NCBI RefSeq assembly: GCF_006439025.1
Contig: NZ_RCYZ01000008.1
Location: 62,001-126,000 of the forward strand
Length of the DNA: 64,000 nucleotides
From: Hymenobacter nivis
GTDB lineage: Bacteria; Bacteroidota; Bacteroidia; Cytophagales; Hymenobacteraceae
Direction: 5' to 3'
Below the pieces are notes generated by a model. That model had not been told where the DNA came from and did no database searches. It worked only from the letters and a program-made list of their open reading frames with translations. The translations under genes and the position numbers were made by a program. Shown here in pieces: positions 41,195 to 50,795 of the stretch (positions are counted from its first letter, which is position 1; every line of letters starts with the position of its first letter).

Positions 41195-42046
41195 ATGCAG
41201 ATATTTTCAACCGTGGCCGAGCTGCGCGCTTTTACCGAGGAGGCCCGCCGCGCCGGCCACCGCCTGGGCCTGGTGCCCACCATGGGGGCCCTGCACGCCG
41301 GCCACCTCCAGCTGGTGGCCGCCGCCCGCGCCGAGTGCGACGCCGTGGTGGCCTCCGTGTTCGTCAACCCCACGCAGTTCAACAACCCCGACGACTACCG
41401 CCTCTACCCGCGCCTGCCCCAGGCCGACACCGACCTGCTGGCCGCCGCCGGCTGCACCGCCGCCTTCCTGCCCAGCGTGGAGGAAATGTACCCCCAGCCC
41501 GCCGCCCTACGCTTCGATTTTGGGGCCCTAGAGCGGGTGATGGAGGGGGCCCAGCGGCCGGGCCACTTCAACGGGGTGGCCACGGTGGTGAGCAAGCTCT
41601 TCCACATGGCGCGGCCCCACCGGGCGTATTTTGGGCAGAAGGACTGGCAGCAGGTGGCCATTGTGCGGCAGTTGGTGGCCGATTTGTCGTTTGACCTCGA
41701 AATCGTGGCCTTCCCCACGGTGCGCGAGGCCGACGGGCTGGCCATGTCGTCGCGCAACCGCCGCCTGGGCCCCGAAGCCCGCGCCGCCGCGCCGCAGCTG
41801 CACCAGGCGCTGGCCGCCGCTGCCGCGCAGGTGCGCCAGGGCGTGCCGCCGGCCAAGGTGCAGGCCCAAGCCGAAGCTGCCCTGGCTGGGGCCCCCGAAA
41901 TCGGGCTGGAATATTTCGCCGTAGCCGACGCGGCCACCTTGCAGCCACTGGCCGCCTACGCCCCGGGCCGGGCCGTGGTGCTGTGCCTGGCCGCCGAGCT
42001 GGGCGGCGTGCGCCTCATCGACAACGTGGTGGTAGACGGCGCGTAA
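41195..42046 (+). CDS. panC: Pantothenate synthetase
   Basis: PanC joins D-pantoate and beta-alanine with ATP, the last step of vitamin B5 synthesis. The 283-aa protein has the HIGH-like LHAGHLQL (His34, His37), VFVNPTQFNNPDDYRLYPR, the GHFNGVATVVSKLFH block, FGQKDWQQ and AMSSRN (the KMSKS equivalent). The start at 41195 gives the family N-terminus; the frame is open far upstream, antisense to the GT5-like gene. It is followed by panD after 82 bp, which has its own -7 element. Both are in the usual Bacteroidota order. Confidence 0.96.
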   Translation: MQIFSTVAELRAFTEEARRAGHRLGLVPTMGALHAGHLQLVAAARAECDAVVASVFVNPTQFNNPDDYRLYPRLPQADTDLLAAAGCTAAFLPSVEEMYPQPAALRFDFGALERVMEGAQRPGHFNGVATVVSKLFHMARPHRAYFGQKDWQQVAIVRQLVADLSFDLEIVAFPTVREADGLAMSSRNRRLGPEARAAAPQLHQALAAAAAQVRQGVPPAKVQAQAEAALAGAPEIGLEYFAVADAATLQPLAAYAPGRAVVLCLAAELGGVRLIDNVVVDGA

Positions 42047-42074
42047 GTGGGCGGGGCCCCACCGGCCGGCGCCG

Positions 42075-42082
42075 TACCTTTG
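42075..42082 (+). promoter_or_regulatory. -7 element of panD
   Basis: TACCTTTG, an exact consensus match, lies 46 nt before the panD start and 28 nt after panC. panD can be transcribed without panC. Confidence 0.6.
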
Positions 42083-42128
42083 CGGCCCCAAATCCTACCC
42101 TACCGTTCCATTCCAATTTTTCCCGTTT

Positions 42129-42482
42129 ATGGCGATGTACATCGAGGTGATGAAATCCAAAATTCACCGCGTCACAGTCACGCAGGCCGAACTGCACTAC
42201 GTGGGCAGCGTCACCATCGACGAGGACCTGCTGGACGCGGCTAATATGGTAGAAAACGAGAAAGTGACGGTGGTGAACGTCAACAACGGGGCCCGGTTCG
42301 AAACCTACACCATCCGCGGCGAGCGGGGCACGGGCACCCTGTGCCTCAACGGGCCCGCCGCCCGCCAAGTGGCCCTGGGCGACGTGGTCATCATCTTCTC
42401 CTACGCCCAAATCGACTTTGCCGAGGCCCGGGCCCACCGCCCCACCGTCATCTTCCCCAACGAGCACAACCGCTTGGTTTAG
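42129..42482 (+). CDS. panD: Aspartate 1-decarboxylase
   Basis: PanD makes beta-alanine from aspartate for PanC. The 117-aa proenzyme has the conserved self-cleavage site Gly26-Ser27 (YVGSVTID), which generates the pyruvoyl cofactor, preceded by EVMKSKIHRVTVT and followed by NGARFETYTIRGERGTG and GDVVIIFSYAQ. ATGs at 42129 and 42135 are both possible; the second would match the commonest family N-terminus (MYIEV). Tetrameric cytosolic enzyme. Together with panC it forms the local pantothenate module. Confidence 0.96.
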   Translation: MAMYIEVMKSKIHRVTVTQAELHYVGSVTIDEDLLDAANMVENEKVTVVNVNNGARFETYTIRGERGTGTLCLNGPAARQVALGDVVIIFSYAQIDFAEARAHRPTVIFPNEHNRLV

Positions 42483-42583
42483 TGGGTGAATGATTGAATG
42501 AGTGAATGAGCAGATGACGGCCGTTTGGGCCCCTGGTTACTCTTTCACCCATTCACTCGTTCGCTCCTGCACCCATTCACTCC
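42482..42583. repeat. Inverted array of GAATGAGT words
   Basis: GTGGGTGAATGATTGAATGAGTGAATGAGC (42483-42512) is followed after a GGGCCCC core by CTTTCACCCATTCACTCG and CACCCATTCACTCC, its inverted equivalents. The array ends 3 bp before the next start codon. The words differ from those of the other arrays but the design is the same. Confidence 0.6.
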
Positions 42584-42586
42584 TTG

Positions 42587-43612
42587 ATGAAGTCCTTCTT
42601 CACCATCCTCAAGTACGCGCTGCTGCTGGCCGTGTCGGGGGCCCTAATGGCCTACGCCGTGCGGGGCCAGAACCTCGAGCGCATCGGCCACTACATCCGC
42701 ACGGCCAACTACTTCTGGCTGGGCCTTACGCTCGTGCTCTCGGCGCTGGGCTACTTCAGCCGGGCCTACCGCTGGCAGATGCAGCTCACCGCCTCGCAGC
42801 ACAAAACGCCCTACTGGGATGTGTACCACGCCATGATGGTGGGCTACCTGGCCAACCTGGTGCTGCCGCGCATGGGCGAGGTCATCCGCTGCTCGGTGCT
42901 GCGGCGCACCAGCCGCGTGCCGGTGGAGGTGGCCCTGGGCACGGTGGTGGCCGAGCGGGTGATTGACGTGCTGGTGCTGGCCGCGCTGCTGGCCACTACC
43001 CTGCTGCTCGATTTCCACACGTTCTGGAACTTCTTGACGGACAAGGTACTGGGCGGGCGCTTCGATGCCCTGGCCCGCAACCGCACGCCCCTGCTGTGGG
43101 CCGCCGGCATCGGGGCGCTGCTGCTGGCGCTGGCCGCCGGGGCCCTGGTGCGCAACCTAGAGCGCCTGCGCCAGCACCGCCTCTTTGCCCGGGCCGTGGC
43201 CTTTGCCAAGGGCCTGCTGGCGGGCACGTTCAGCATCTGGCGGATGGAGCACAAGGGCGTGTTTCTGGCGCACACGGCCTTCACCTGGGGCGTGTACTTT
43301 CTGATGGATTACCTGGCGTTTTTCTGCTTTCCCGCCACCGACCAGCTGGGCCTGCGGGCGGGCCTGGCGGTGCTCACCTTCGGGGCGGTGGGCATGGCCG
43401 CACCGGTGGCGGGCGGCATCGGCCCCTTTCACCTCATGGTGCAGAGCACGCTGGTGGCTTACGGCGTGGGCCTCGAAGCCGGCATTGCCTACGCCCTGGT
43501 GGTGCACGGGGCCCAAACGCTGCTGGTGGTGCTGCTCGGCGGCATCAGCTTCGCCCTCAGCATGGTGCAGGCCGGGCGCACGGGCCGGGCGGTGGCCGCC
43601 AGCGCGGCGTAG
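42587..43612 (+). CDS. Flippase-like membrane protein (LPG synthase TM domain/UPF0104 family)
   Basis: A 341-aa polytopic membrane protein (7-8 helices) of the lysylphosphatidylglycerol synthase transmembrane family. Motifs: LGYFSRAYRWQMQL, VYHAMMVGYLANLVLPRMGEVIRCSVL, VVAERVIDVLVL, and the late GVGLEAGIAYALVVHGAQTLLV. It lacks the soluble aminoacyl-transferase half, so a lipid-carrier or flippase role is more likely than lysine transfer (inference). The position after panC-panD is a conserved neighbourhood in Bacteroidota. The ATG at 42587 follows a TTG directly; the ATG is preferred. Confidence 0.88.
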   Translation: MKSFFTILKYALLLAVSGALMAYAVRGQNLERIGHYIRTANYFWLGLTLVLSALGYFSRAYRWQMQLTASQHKTPYWDVYHAMMVGYLANLVLPRMGEVIRCSVLRRTSRVPVEVALGTVVAERVIDVLVLAALLATTLLLDFHTFWNFLTDKVLGGRFDALARNRTPLLWAAGIGALLLALAAGALVRNLERLRQHRLFARAVAFAKGLLAGTFSIWRMEHKGVFLAHTAFTWGVYFLMDYLAFFCFPATDQLGLRAGLAVLTFGAVGMAAPVAGGIGPFHLMVQSTLVAYGVGLEAGIAYALVVHGAQTLLVVLLGGISFALSMVQAGRTGRAVAASAA

Positions 43613-43664
43613 GGCCCCCGGCGCAGCGGCGCGGCGCAACCGCCATTTTCCGTTCGCAATTTGG

Positions 43665-43672
43665 TAACTTTG
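43665..43672 (+). promoter_or_regulatory. -7 element of the LOG-family gene
   Basis: TAACTTTG is an exact match to TAnnTTTG, 66 nt before the start codon. Confidence 0.55.
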
Positions 43673-43738
43673 ACGCCCTACTTTTGGCCGCCCCGCCCGC
43701 GGGGCGGCTTTCTTTTGCCCCCTTCCCACCCTTTTTAT

Positions 43739-44611
43739 ATGGCTGACCTCAATAAAACGCCCAAGACCAGCAAAACCAAGCTGGCCGACGACATCCAGAA
43801 CGCCGGCAGCGGCAAAACCATCAAGCAGCCCAACGTCAACGACGACAAGCTGACCTCCATCACGGAGATGCGCGAGCAGACCCACGGCCAAACCGGCGTG
43901 GCCGTCGACGACGAGCAGCGCCTGCGCAAGGCCTTCGTGGACAAGGACTGGAACGAGATTAAAATCGCCGACAGCTGGCAGATTTTCAAGGTGATGGCCG
44001 AGTTTGTGGAGGGCTTCGAGAAAATGTCCAAAATCGGGCCCTGCGTGAGCATCTTCGGCTCGGCCCGCACCCAGCCCGACAACCAGTACTACCAATTGGC
44101 CGAGGAAATTGCCTCCAAGCTGGTGCGCCACGGCTACGGCGTCATCACGGGCGGGGGCCCCGGCATCATGGAAGCCGGCAACAAAGGCGCCCGCGCCGAG
44201 GGCGGTAAGTCGGTGGGCCTCAACATTGAGCTGCCCTTTGAGCAGAGCCACAACATCTACATCGACCAGGACAAGTGCATCAACTTCGACTACTTCTTTG
44301 TGCGCAAGGTGATGTTCGTGAAGTACGCCCAGGCCTTTGTGGGCATGCCCGGCGGCTTCGGCACGCTCGACGAGCTGTTTGAGGCCATCACGCTGATCCA
44401 GACCAAGAAAATTGGCCGCTTCCCCATCGTACTGGTAGGCTCGGCCTACTGGAACGGCCTGTTTGAGTGGGTGAAAGACGTGATGCTCAGCCAGGAGCAC
44501 AACATCTCGCCCGAAGACCTGAACCTGATCCAGATCGTGGACGACGCCAGCGAGGCCGTGAAAATTATCGACGACTTCTACCACAAATACTCGCTCTCGC
44601 CGAACTTCTAA
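43739..44611 (+). CDS. TIGR00730/LOG-family Rossmann-fold protein
   Basis: A 290-aa protein: a disordered 75-residue N-terminal extension, then a LOG-type nucleotide 5'-monophosphate phosphoribohydrolase-like domain. GPCVSIFGSARTQPDN, the GGGPGIMEAGNKGA motif and PGGFGTLDELFEA are intact. LOG enzymes release cytokinin-like bases from their ribotides; bacterial homologues more generally act on nucleotide monophosphates. The start at 43739 follows the promoter element and an AT-rich leader; an upstream in-frame start at 43661 would lie before the -7 element. It ends at a strong terminator. Confidence 0.92.
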   Translation: MADLNKTPKTSKTKLADDIQNAGSGKTIKQPNVNDDKLTSITEMREQTHGQTGVAVDDEQRLRKAFVDKDWNEIKIADSWQIFKVMAEFVEGFEKMSKIGPCVSIFGSARTQPDNQYYQLAEEIASKLVRHGYGVITGGGPGIMEAGNKGARAEGGKSVGLNIELPFEQSHNIYIDQDKCINFDYFFVRKVMFVKYAQAFVGMPGGFGTLDELFEAITLIQTKKIGRFPIVLVGSAYWNGLFEWVKDVMLSQEHNISPEDLNLIQIVDDASEAVKIIDDFYHKYSLSPNF

Positions 44612-44692
44612 ATCACTGGTTAGTCGTGATTCACCTTGATTTCGCTGATTTTTTGATTGGCGGCTGTCATCGGTCACTTACTTAGCATTGCC

Positions 44693-44725
44693 GAAAGCCG
44701 GGCCTTGGGGCCCGGCTTTCTTGTT
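44693..44725 (+). terminator. Terminator of the LOG-family gene
   Basis: A perfect 12-bp stem (GAAAGCCGGGCC / GGCCCGGCTTTC) with loop TTGG, followed by TTGTTTG. It lies about 30 bp upstream of the crtY start. Confidence 0.82.
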
Positions 44726-44751
44726 TGTAGCAAGCCCACCTTTGCAACCCC

Positions 44752-45966
44752 ATGCCGCCGTCCCCAAAATCCGACCCATCCGACTTACCCGCTAAATCCG
44801 TGCAGGCGGATTACCTCATTGTGGGCGGCGGTGCGGCGGGCCTCAGCCTGGCCTATCACCTCAGCCAGGAGCCGCGGCTGGCCGATAAAACCGTGCTCCT
44901 CATCGAGCCCGAAGCCAAGGACCAGAACGACCGCACCTGGTCGTTCTGGACGGCCGAGCCGCACCCGTTCGAGGCCATTGTGGCGCACGAGTGGCACCAG
45001 ATTGCGTTCCGCAGCCCGGGCTTTGAGCGAGTCATCGACCTGGGGCCCTACCGCTACCAGATGATCCGGGGCTTAGATTTCTACACGTTCGTGCGCCAGG
45101 CCCTGGCCGCCAACCCGCGCTTCACGCTGCTGCGCGGCACCGTGGACGAGCTGACGAATACGCCCACCGGGGTGCAAGCCCGCGGCAGCGCCGGCACCGC
45201 CACGGCCCGCTATGGCTTCGACAGCCGCCCACCCGACGTGGTGCCGAACCCCGCCAAGCACCGCTACCTGTTGCAGCACTTCGTGGGCTGGGAGGTGGAA
45301 ACCGACACCGACGCGTTCGACCCGGCCGTGCAGGAATTCATGGATTTCCGGGGGCCCCAGCACCACGAGGCGCGGTTCATCTACGTGCTGCCGTTCGGCC
45401 CACGCCGGGCCTTGGTCGAGTACACACTGTTTTCGGAAACGCCGCTGCCCAAGGCGGAGTACGAAGTCCAAATCGTTGATTACCTGGAGAACACGCTCGG
45501 TTTGGAGCCCACGCAGTACCGCGTAGTGGCCGAAGAAGCCGGCGCCATCCCGATGACCGACCACCCGCTGCCGGCCCGCGCCGGGGCCCACATCGTGAAC
45601 CTGGGCACGCGCGGCGGGCGGGCCAAGCCCAGCACGGGCTACGCGTTCCGGCGCATCCAGGCGCAGTCGGCGCGGCTGGTGGCCGCGCTGGCCGCAACGG
45701 GCCAATTGCCCGCCGACGTCACCGGCGACCGGTGGCAGTTCCACCTTTTCGACACGCTGCTGCTCGACATCATGCGGCGCCGGGGCGAAACCACGCGCGA
45801 CATTTTCCAGCAGCTGTTTGCGCGCAACCCCGTGGAGCGCATCTTCCGGTTCTTGGACGAAACCACCAGCTGGGCCGACAACCTGCGGGTGATGAACTCC
45901 GTGTCTCCGGGGCCCTTCCTGCGCTCCATTGGGCACGTGCTGCGTGGCCGGCCGGGGCAGCGCTAA
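44752..45966 (+). CDS. crtY: Lycopene cyclase
   Basis: A 404-aa FAD-dependent enzyme that cyclises the psi ends of lycopene to beta rings. The dinucleotide motif LIVGGGAAGLSLAYHLS begins at about residue 21, DRTWSFW matches the cyclase N-terminal signature, and IPMTDHPLPARAG and GTRGGRAKPSTGYAFRRIQ are typical of CrtY. The enzyme is membrane-associated despite having no clear transmembrane helix. A CACCTTTG sequence (44737-44744) precedes the start by 7 nt. With the CruF-like gene at 29623 it belongs to carotenoid synthesis; crtB/crtI are not in the window. Confidence 0.93.
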   Translation: MPPSPKSDPSDLPAKSVQADYLIVGGGAAGLSLAYHLSQEPRLADKTVLLIEPEAKDQNDRTWSFWTAEPHPFEAIVAHEWHQIAFRSPGFERVIDLGPYRYQMIRGLDFYTFVRQALAANPRFTLLRGTVDELTNTPTGVQARGSAGTATARYGFDSRPPDVVPNPAKHRYLLQHFVGWEVETDTDAFDPAVQEFMDFRGPQHHEARFIYVLPFGPRRALVEYTLFSETPLPKAEYEVQIVDYLENTLGLEPTQYRVVAEEAGAIPMTDHPLPARAGAHIVNLGTRGGRAKPSTGYAFRRIQAQSARLVAALAATGQLPADVTGDRWQFHLFDTLLLDIMRRRGETTRDIFQQLFARNPVERIFRFLDETTSWADNLRVMNSVSPGPFLRSIGHVLRGRPGQR

Positions 45967-45968
45967 CG

Positions 45969-46022
45969 CCAACCGGCCCCCGGCGGCGCACTCGGGTGAG
46001 TGCACCGCCGGGGGCCGGTTGG
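45969..46022. terminator. Long convergent hairpin after crtY
   Basis: An 18-bp perfect stem (CCAACCGGCCCCCGGCGG / complement at 46005-46022) with an inner GCACTC/GAGTGC pair gives a nearly continuous 24-26 bp hairpin between the convergent crtY and DUF2795 genes. No long T-run is present. Confidence 0.7.
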
Positions 46023-46090
46023 TACTGAGCAACGCGCTATCAATTAGGCTTCGGTTTCGGCAAAAGCTTAGTTGCTAGCGCGCAAATGCG

Positions 46091-46312
46091 TTAGTATTCG
46101 TCCTCGTTGAACATGAAATCCTCCTTGGTGGGGTAGTCGGGCCACACTTCCTCGATGCTCTCGTAGGGCTGGCCGTCGTCTTCCAGGCCCTGGAGGTTTT
46201 CCACCACCTCCATGGGCGCGCCCGAGCGGATGGAGAAGTCAATCAATTCGTCTTTGGTGGCGGGCCAAGGGGCATCTTCCAAGTAGGAGGCCAGTTCGAG
46301 GGTCCAGTACAT
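46091..46312 (-). CDS. DUF2795 family small protein
   Basis: A 73-aa acidic protein: MYWTLELASYLEDAPWPATKDELIDFSIRSGAPMEVVENLQGL followed by an acidic tail (DDGQPYESIEEVWPDYPTKEDFMFNEDEY). The first half is the DUF2795 fold; the residues PWPATKDELIDFS and NLQ are the core. It is very common in Bacteroidota and of unknown function. The start at 46312 gives the family N-terminus, excluding an upstream in-frame extension. It is a monocistronic unit facing crtY. Confidence 0.88.
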   Translation of the reverse strand: MYWTLELASYLEDAPWPATKDELIDFSIRSGAPMEVVENLQGLEDDGQPYESIEEVWPDYPTKEDFMFNEDEY

Positions 46313-46410
46313 AGTAAAAAGGAAATAAAGAGTTGAGCGAAGGTAGTCGCAAAGGCCGAATAAACACACGGGCGCGTTGCGCTTCCGCCAACGTAAACCG
46401 CTTTCAAAAG

Positions 46411-47727
46411 TTAAGCCAATTTGCGGGCTTGCTGGTCAAAAAGTACAATCAAATCGTTTTTAGTGCGCACTTTCCGCTCCAGCGAGCGGATTTTGGTTTG
46501 CAGCAGCTGCCGGAATGCCTCGTTGGCAGGCGTGGCGGCCAGGTTGCCAAAGTTGCCGCGCAGCGTTTCCAACTCCTCGGCGTCGGTTTTGAGCAGCTCG
46601 CGCAGGGCGGCGGCCCGCAGCTGAGCGCGGCCGCCGGGGGCCCCGCCCTCGGGCGCCACGCGCTTGCGCAGGTGGTACTCCAAGGCGCTTAGCTCGAATA
46701 CCTTGTCGCAGGCTAGCATGAAGCGCTGCCAGATGCGGTCGGACTCTTCGCCGCGCACGGTGCCCACCTGCTTCCACTCGGTTTGCAGGTTTTTGGCTTG
46801 CTGGATGGCTTCCTGCGGGGGCACGGCCAGCAGGGCCTCGGCGCGCTCGGCCAGGGCGCGCTTGCGGCCCAGCAGCTCCTCGGGCGAGCCGGGGGCCCCG
46901 GCGTGGGGCCCCGCGGCACGCTGGGCCTCCACGTGCTGCTTAAGGCGCTCGAAAAAGTAGTTGTTGGCCCCGCGGAAGCGCGCCCACAGCTCGGCGGCTT
47001 GCTTTTTGGGCAGGTTGCCACCCACCTCGCGCCAGGTTTGCTGGAGCTGCTTGAGCTGGCGCGAGGCCACTTCAAACTGCGTCGATTCCTTGAGCTGTTC
47101 GGCTTGCAGCACCAAGTCGCGGTAGCGGTTCACGGCGCGGTTGGCCATGGCCTTTTTATCGGTCTGGAAAGCCCGGCGGCGGTCGAAGAACGCCTGGATA
47201 GCGGCCTGGAAGCGCCCCTCCAGCTCGTCGGACAGGGCTTTGTCCACGGGACCGGTTTTGAGCCAGCCCTGGCGCAGGTCCTTCACCTTTTCGCTGGCCG
47301 ACACCCACTCCACACTCTCGCGCAGGGCCTCAGCTTCTTCCACGAAGCCGATTTTGGTGGCCAGGTTTTTCTCGCGGTTGCGGGCCACGCCCACGGCCAC
47401 GGCAGCTTCGGCGGCCTCCAGGCGCTGGCGTAGGGCGGCAAAGTCGCCCAGCGCTTCGTAAACCAGGGTTTGCTCCTTCAGGTGCAGCACCTTCATCAGG
47501 AAGGAACCCTGGTTGTCGCTGGCCGCCATGCGGTCCAGCAGCTCGTCAACTTTGGCCCGGAAGGCCGCGAAGCGACGGGCGAAGTAAGTGAGGGCGTCGG
47601 CGTCCGACTCCTTCACCAGGCCCACGCGGCGGGCGGGCTGGCCCAGCGCGGGGCGCAGCCACACTTCGCCGTCGGCCACGTAGCCGAAGCGCTGCGCGGC
47701 AGCCAGCAAGTGGTCGGTTGGTTCCAT
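46411..47727 (-). CDS. DUF349 domain protein, coiled-coil
   Basis: A 438-aa helical protein with several DUF349 repeats of about 70 residues, recognisable by motifs such as LRQGWLKTGPVDKALSDELEGRFQAAIQAFFDRR, LQQTWREVGGNLPKKQAAELWARFRGANNYFFERL and LQTEWKQVGTVRGEESDRIWQRFMLACDKVF. The repeats share a W..(V)G pattern and predict long coiled coils. It is cytosolic, with an acidic/basic mix, and its function is unknown. The start MEPTDHLLAAAQRF at 47727 is chosen; the frame is open 588 nt further upstream, antisense to ettA. It is divergent from ettA across about 200 bp. Confidence 0.88.
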   Translation of the reverse strand: MEPTDHLLAAAQRFGYVADGEVWLRPALGQPARRVGLVKESDADALTYFARRFAAFRAKVDELLDRMAASDNQGSFLMKVLHLKEQTLVYEALGDFAALRQRLEAAEAAVAVGVARNREKNLATKIGFVEEAEALRESVEWVSASEKVKDLRQGWLKTGPVDKALSDELEGRFQAAIQAFFDRRRAFQTDKKAMANRAVNRYRDLVLQAEQLKESTQFEVASRQLKQLQQTWREVGGNLPKKQAAELWARFRGANNYFFERLKQHVEAQRAAGPHAGAPGSPEELLGRKRALAERAEALLAVPPQEAIQQAKNLQTEWKQVGTVRGEESDRIWQRFMLACDKVFELSALEYHLRKRVAPEGGAPGGRAQLRAAALRELLKTDAEELETLRGNFGNLAATPANEAFRQLLQTKIRSLERKVRTKNDLIVLFDQQARKLA

Positions 47728-47928
47728 AAGAAAAGTACAGGCAGGAATTTGAGGCAACAAGAAGGACAGTGGCCGCACGAAAGGGCCAGAAATTACAAGT
47801 TTACGCGAAAACGCTCGCCTGGGAAACAGAACTCGCCCCGGCGCAGGGCCCCGGGCGGGCCGGTTTCCCGGGCGGGCTGCCGTTCTTTGTTTTTTCCCGT
47901 CCAATTTTTCAGCCCTTCGCCTTTCCCC

Positions 47929-49593
<1,665 letters not shown>

Positions 49594-49621
49594 GGCCTCC
49601 GGGGCCCCAGCGCGCCAAGGC

Positions 49622-49658
49622 AATAGCGCGAACCGCCCGGTTCGCGCTATTCTTTTTT
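49622..49658 (+). terminator. Terminator of ettA
   Basis: A perfect 13-bp stem (AATAGCGCGAACC / GGTTCGCGCTATT) with loop GCCC, followed by a T-rich run. The right arm overlaps the C-terminal codons of the convergent DUF421 gene. Confidence 0.87.
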
Positions 49659-50150
49659 CTTCACCACGCTGATGCTGCCGTCACGCTCCAGGTACACGGC
49701 GGCGGTTTGGTCGAGCGCGGCCACGTTGGCGCTTTCGTGCAGGGCTTCGAGCAGGTCTTTTTCGGTGAGGTTGAGCCGGTGCAGCTGGTCGGCGTTGGGG
49801 CGGCCCTGCTCGGCCAGCACGTAGGTTTCGCCCTTCACGAGCCGGCCCACCCACCGGCTGCGGTACGCCGCCCACGCCAGCAGCCGGTGCAGCCCCACAA
49901 ACACCAAGCCGGCGAGCAGCGTGCCGCCGAAGGGCGAGGCCGCCACCACGGCGCGGCTCAGCACGGCCCCGAGCATGATTTTGACCACCATGTCGAAGGC
50001 CGTGCTGCTGCCGAACGTGCGGGGCCCCGACAAGCGTAGCAGGGCCAACGCCGCAAAAAAGACGACGACGGCCCGCGTCGTCATTTGCACGGCCGTGATG
50101 GTGTGCGAGTCGGCTTGCAAGCCAAATAAGAAATCAACGACGTCGTTCAT
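49647..50150 (-). CDS. DUF421 family membrane protein
   Basis: A 167-aa protein with an N-terminal membrane part of two or three helices (TTRAVVVFFAALALLRLSG, GGTLLAGLVFVGLHRLLAWAAY) and a cytosolic C-terminal alpha/beta domain of the YetF/DUF421 type (VKGETYVLAEQGRPNADQLHRLNLTEKDLLEALHESANVAALDQTAAVYLERDGSISVV). Function unknown. The gene starts 17 bp downstream of the pyrophosphatase gene on the same strand, so the two are likely cotranscribed. Confidence 0.9.
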   Translation of the reverse strand: MNDVVDFLFGLQADSHTITAVQMTTRAVVVFFAALALLRLSGPRTFGSSTAFDMVVKIMLGAVLSRAVVAASPFGGTLLAGLVFVGLHRLLAWAAYRSRWVGRLVKGETYVLAEQGRPNADQLHRLNLTEKDLLEALHESANVAALDQTAAVYLERDGSISVVKKKE

Positions 50151-50167
50151 GGCTGAGGGAAAGGCAA

Positions 50168-50695
50168 TTAGGTCCGCGCCTGGTCCAGCAGGGCGTGGGC
50201 GCGCTCGGGGCCAACGCGCCGCAGCACCCGGGTTTCGCCGCCCTTGGCCTCGTTGTAGGAATGAAAGAAGTGCTCGATTTCGTGCAGCAGCTCGGCCGAT
50301 AGGTCGCTGATGGCGTGCAAGTGCTTGTGCTCGCGCGCGCCGGCGGCCACGGCCAGCAGGCGGTCGTTGCGCTGGGTGGGGCCGTTTTTGTCGTGCTGCT
50401 CAATTTCGAAGGCCCCGAGCAGGCGGGCCTCCACCACCACGCCCGGGTAGGCGGGCGCGGCCAGCAACAGGAGCACGTCGAGCGGGTCGCCGTCGGCGGC
50501 TTTGGTGGAGGGAATGAACCCGAAATCGTAGGGAAAGCTGTGGCCTTCGGGCAGCACGCCCGCGAGCTTGAACGCGCCCAGCCCGGGGTCGAAATCAAAT
50601 TTGTTGCGGCTGCCCTTGGGCGTTTCCACCACCACGTGCACGCGGGTGCGGGAGTGGCCCACGCGGGCCGGCAGGTCAATGAGGGAGGGCGGCAT
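50168..50695 (-). CDS. ppa: Inorganic pyrophosphatase
   Basis: A 175-aa family I pyrophosphatase, hydrolysing PPi to two phosphates in the cytosol and so driving biosynthetic reactions. Signature DGDPLDVLLLLAAPAYPG matches the family pattern with its metal-binding aspartates, and VVVETPKGSRNKFDFDP, LPEGHSFPYDFGFIPST and the ISDLSAELLHEIEHFFHSYNE segment are conserved. Length is normal. It is upstream of the DUF421 gene and probably forms an operon with it. Confidence 0.93.
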   Translation of the reverse strand: MPPSLIDLPARVGHSRTRVHVVVETPKGSRNKFDFDPGLGAFKLAGVLPEGHSFPYDFGFIPSTKAADGDPLDVLLLLAAPAYPGVVVEARLLGAFEIEQHDKNGPTQRNDRLLAVAAGAREHKHLHAISDLSAELLHEIEHFFHSYNEAKGGETRVLRRVGPERAHALLDQART

Positions 50696-50795
50696 GGCAG
50701 AAAGTTTCTGCCTTCTACGCCCCCCACCCGCCGCAATGTTATGGTTGTGTTATTAGCGTTGGGCTGGGCCGCGGGCGCCCACGGGGCCCCAAATG

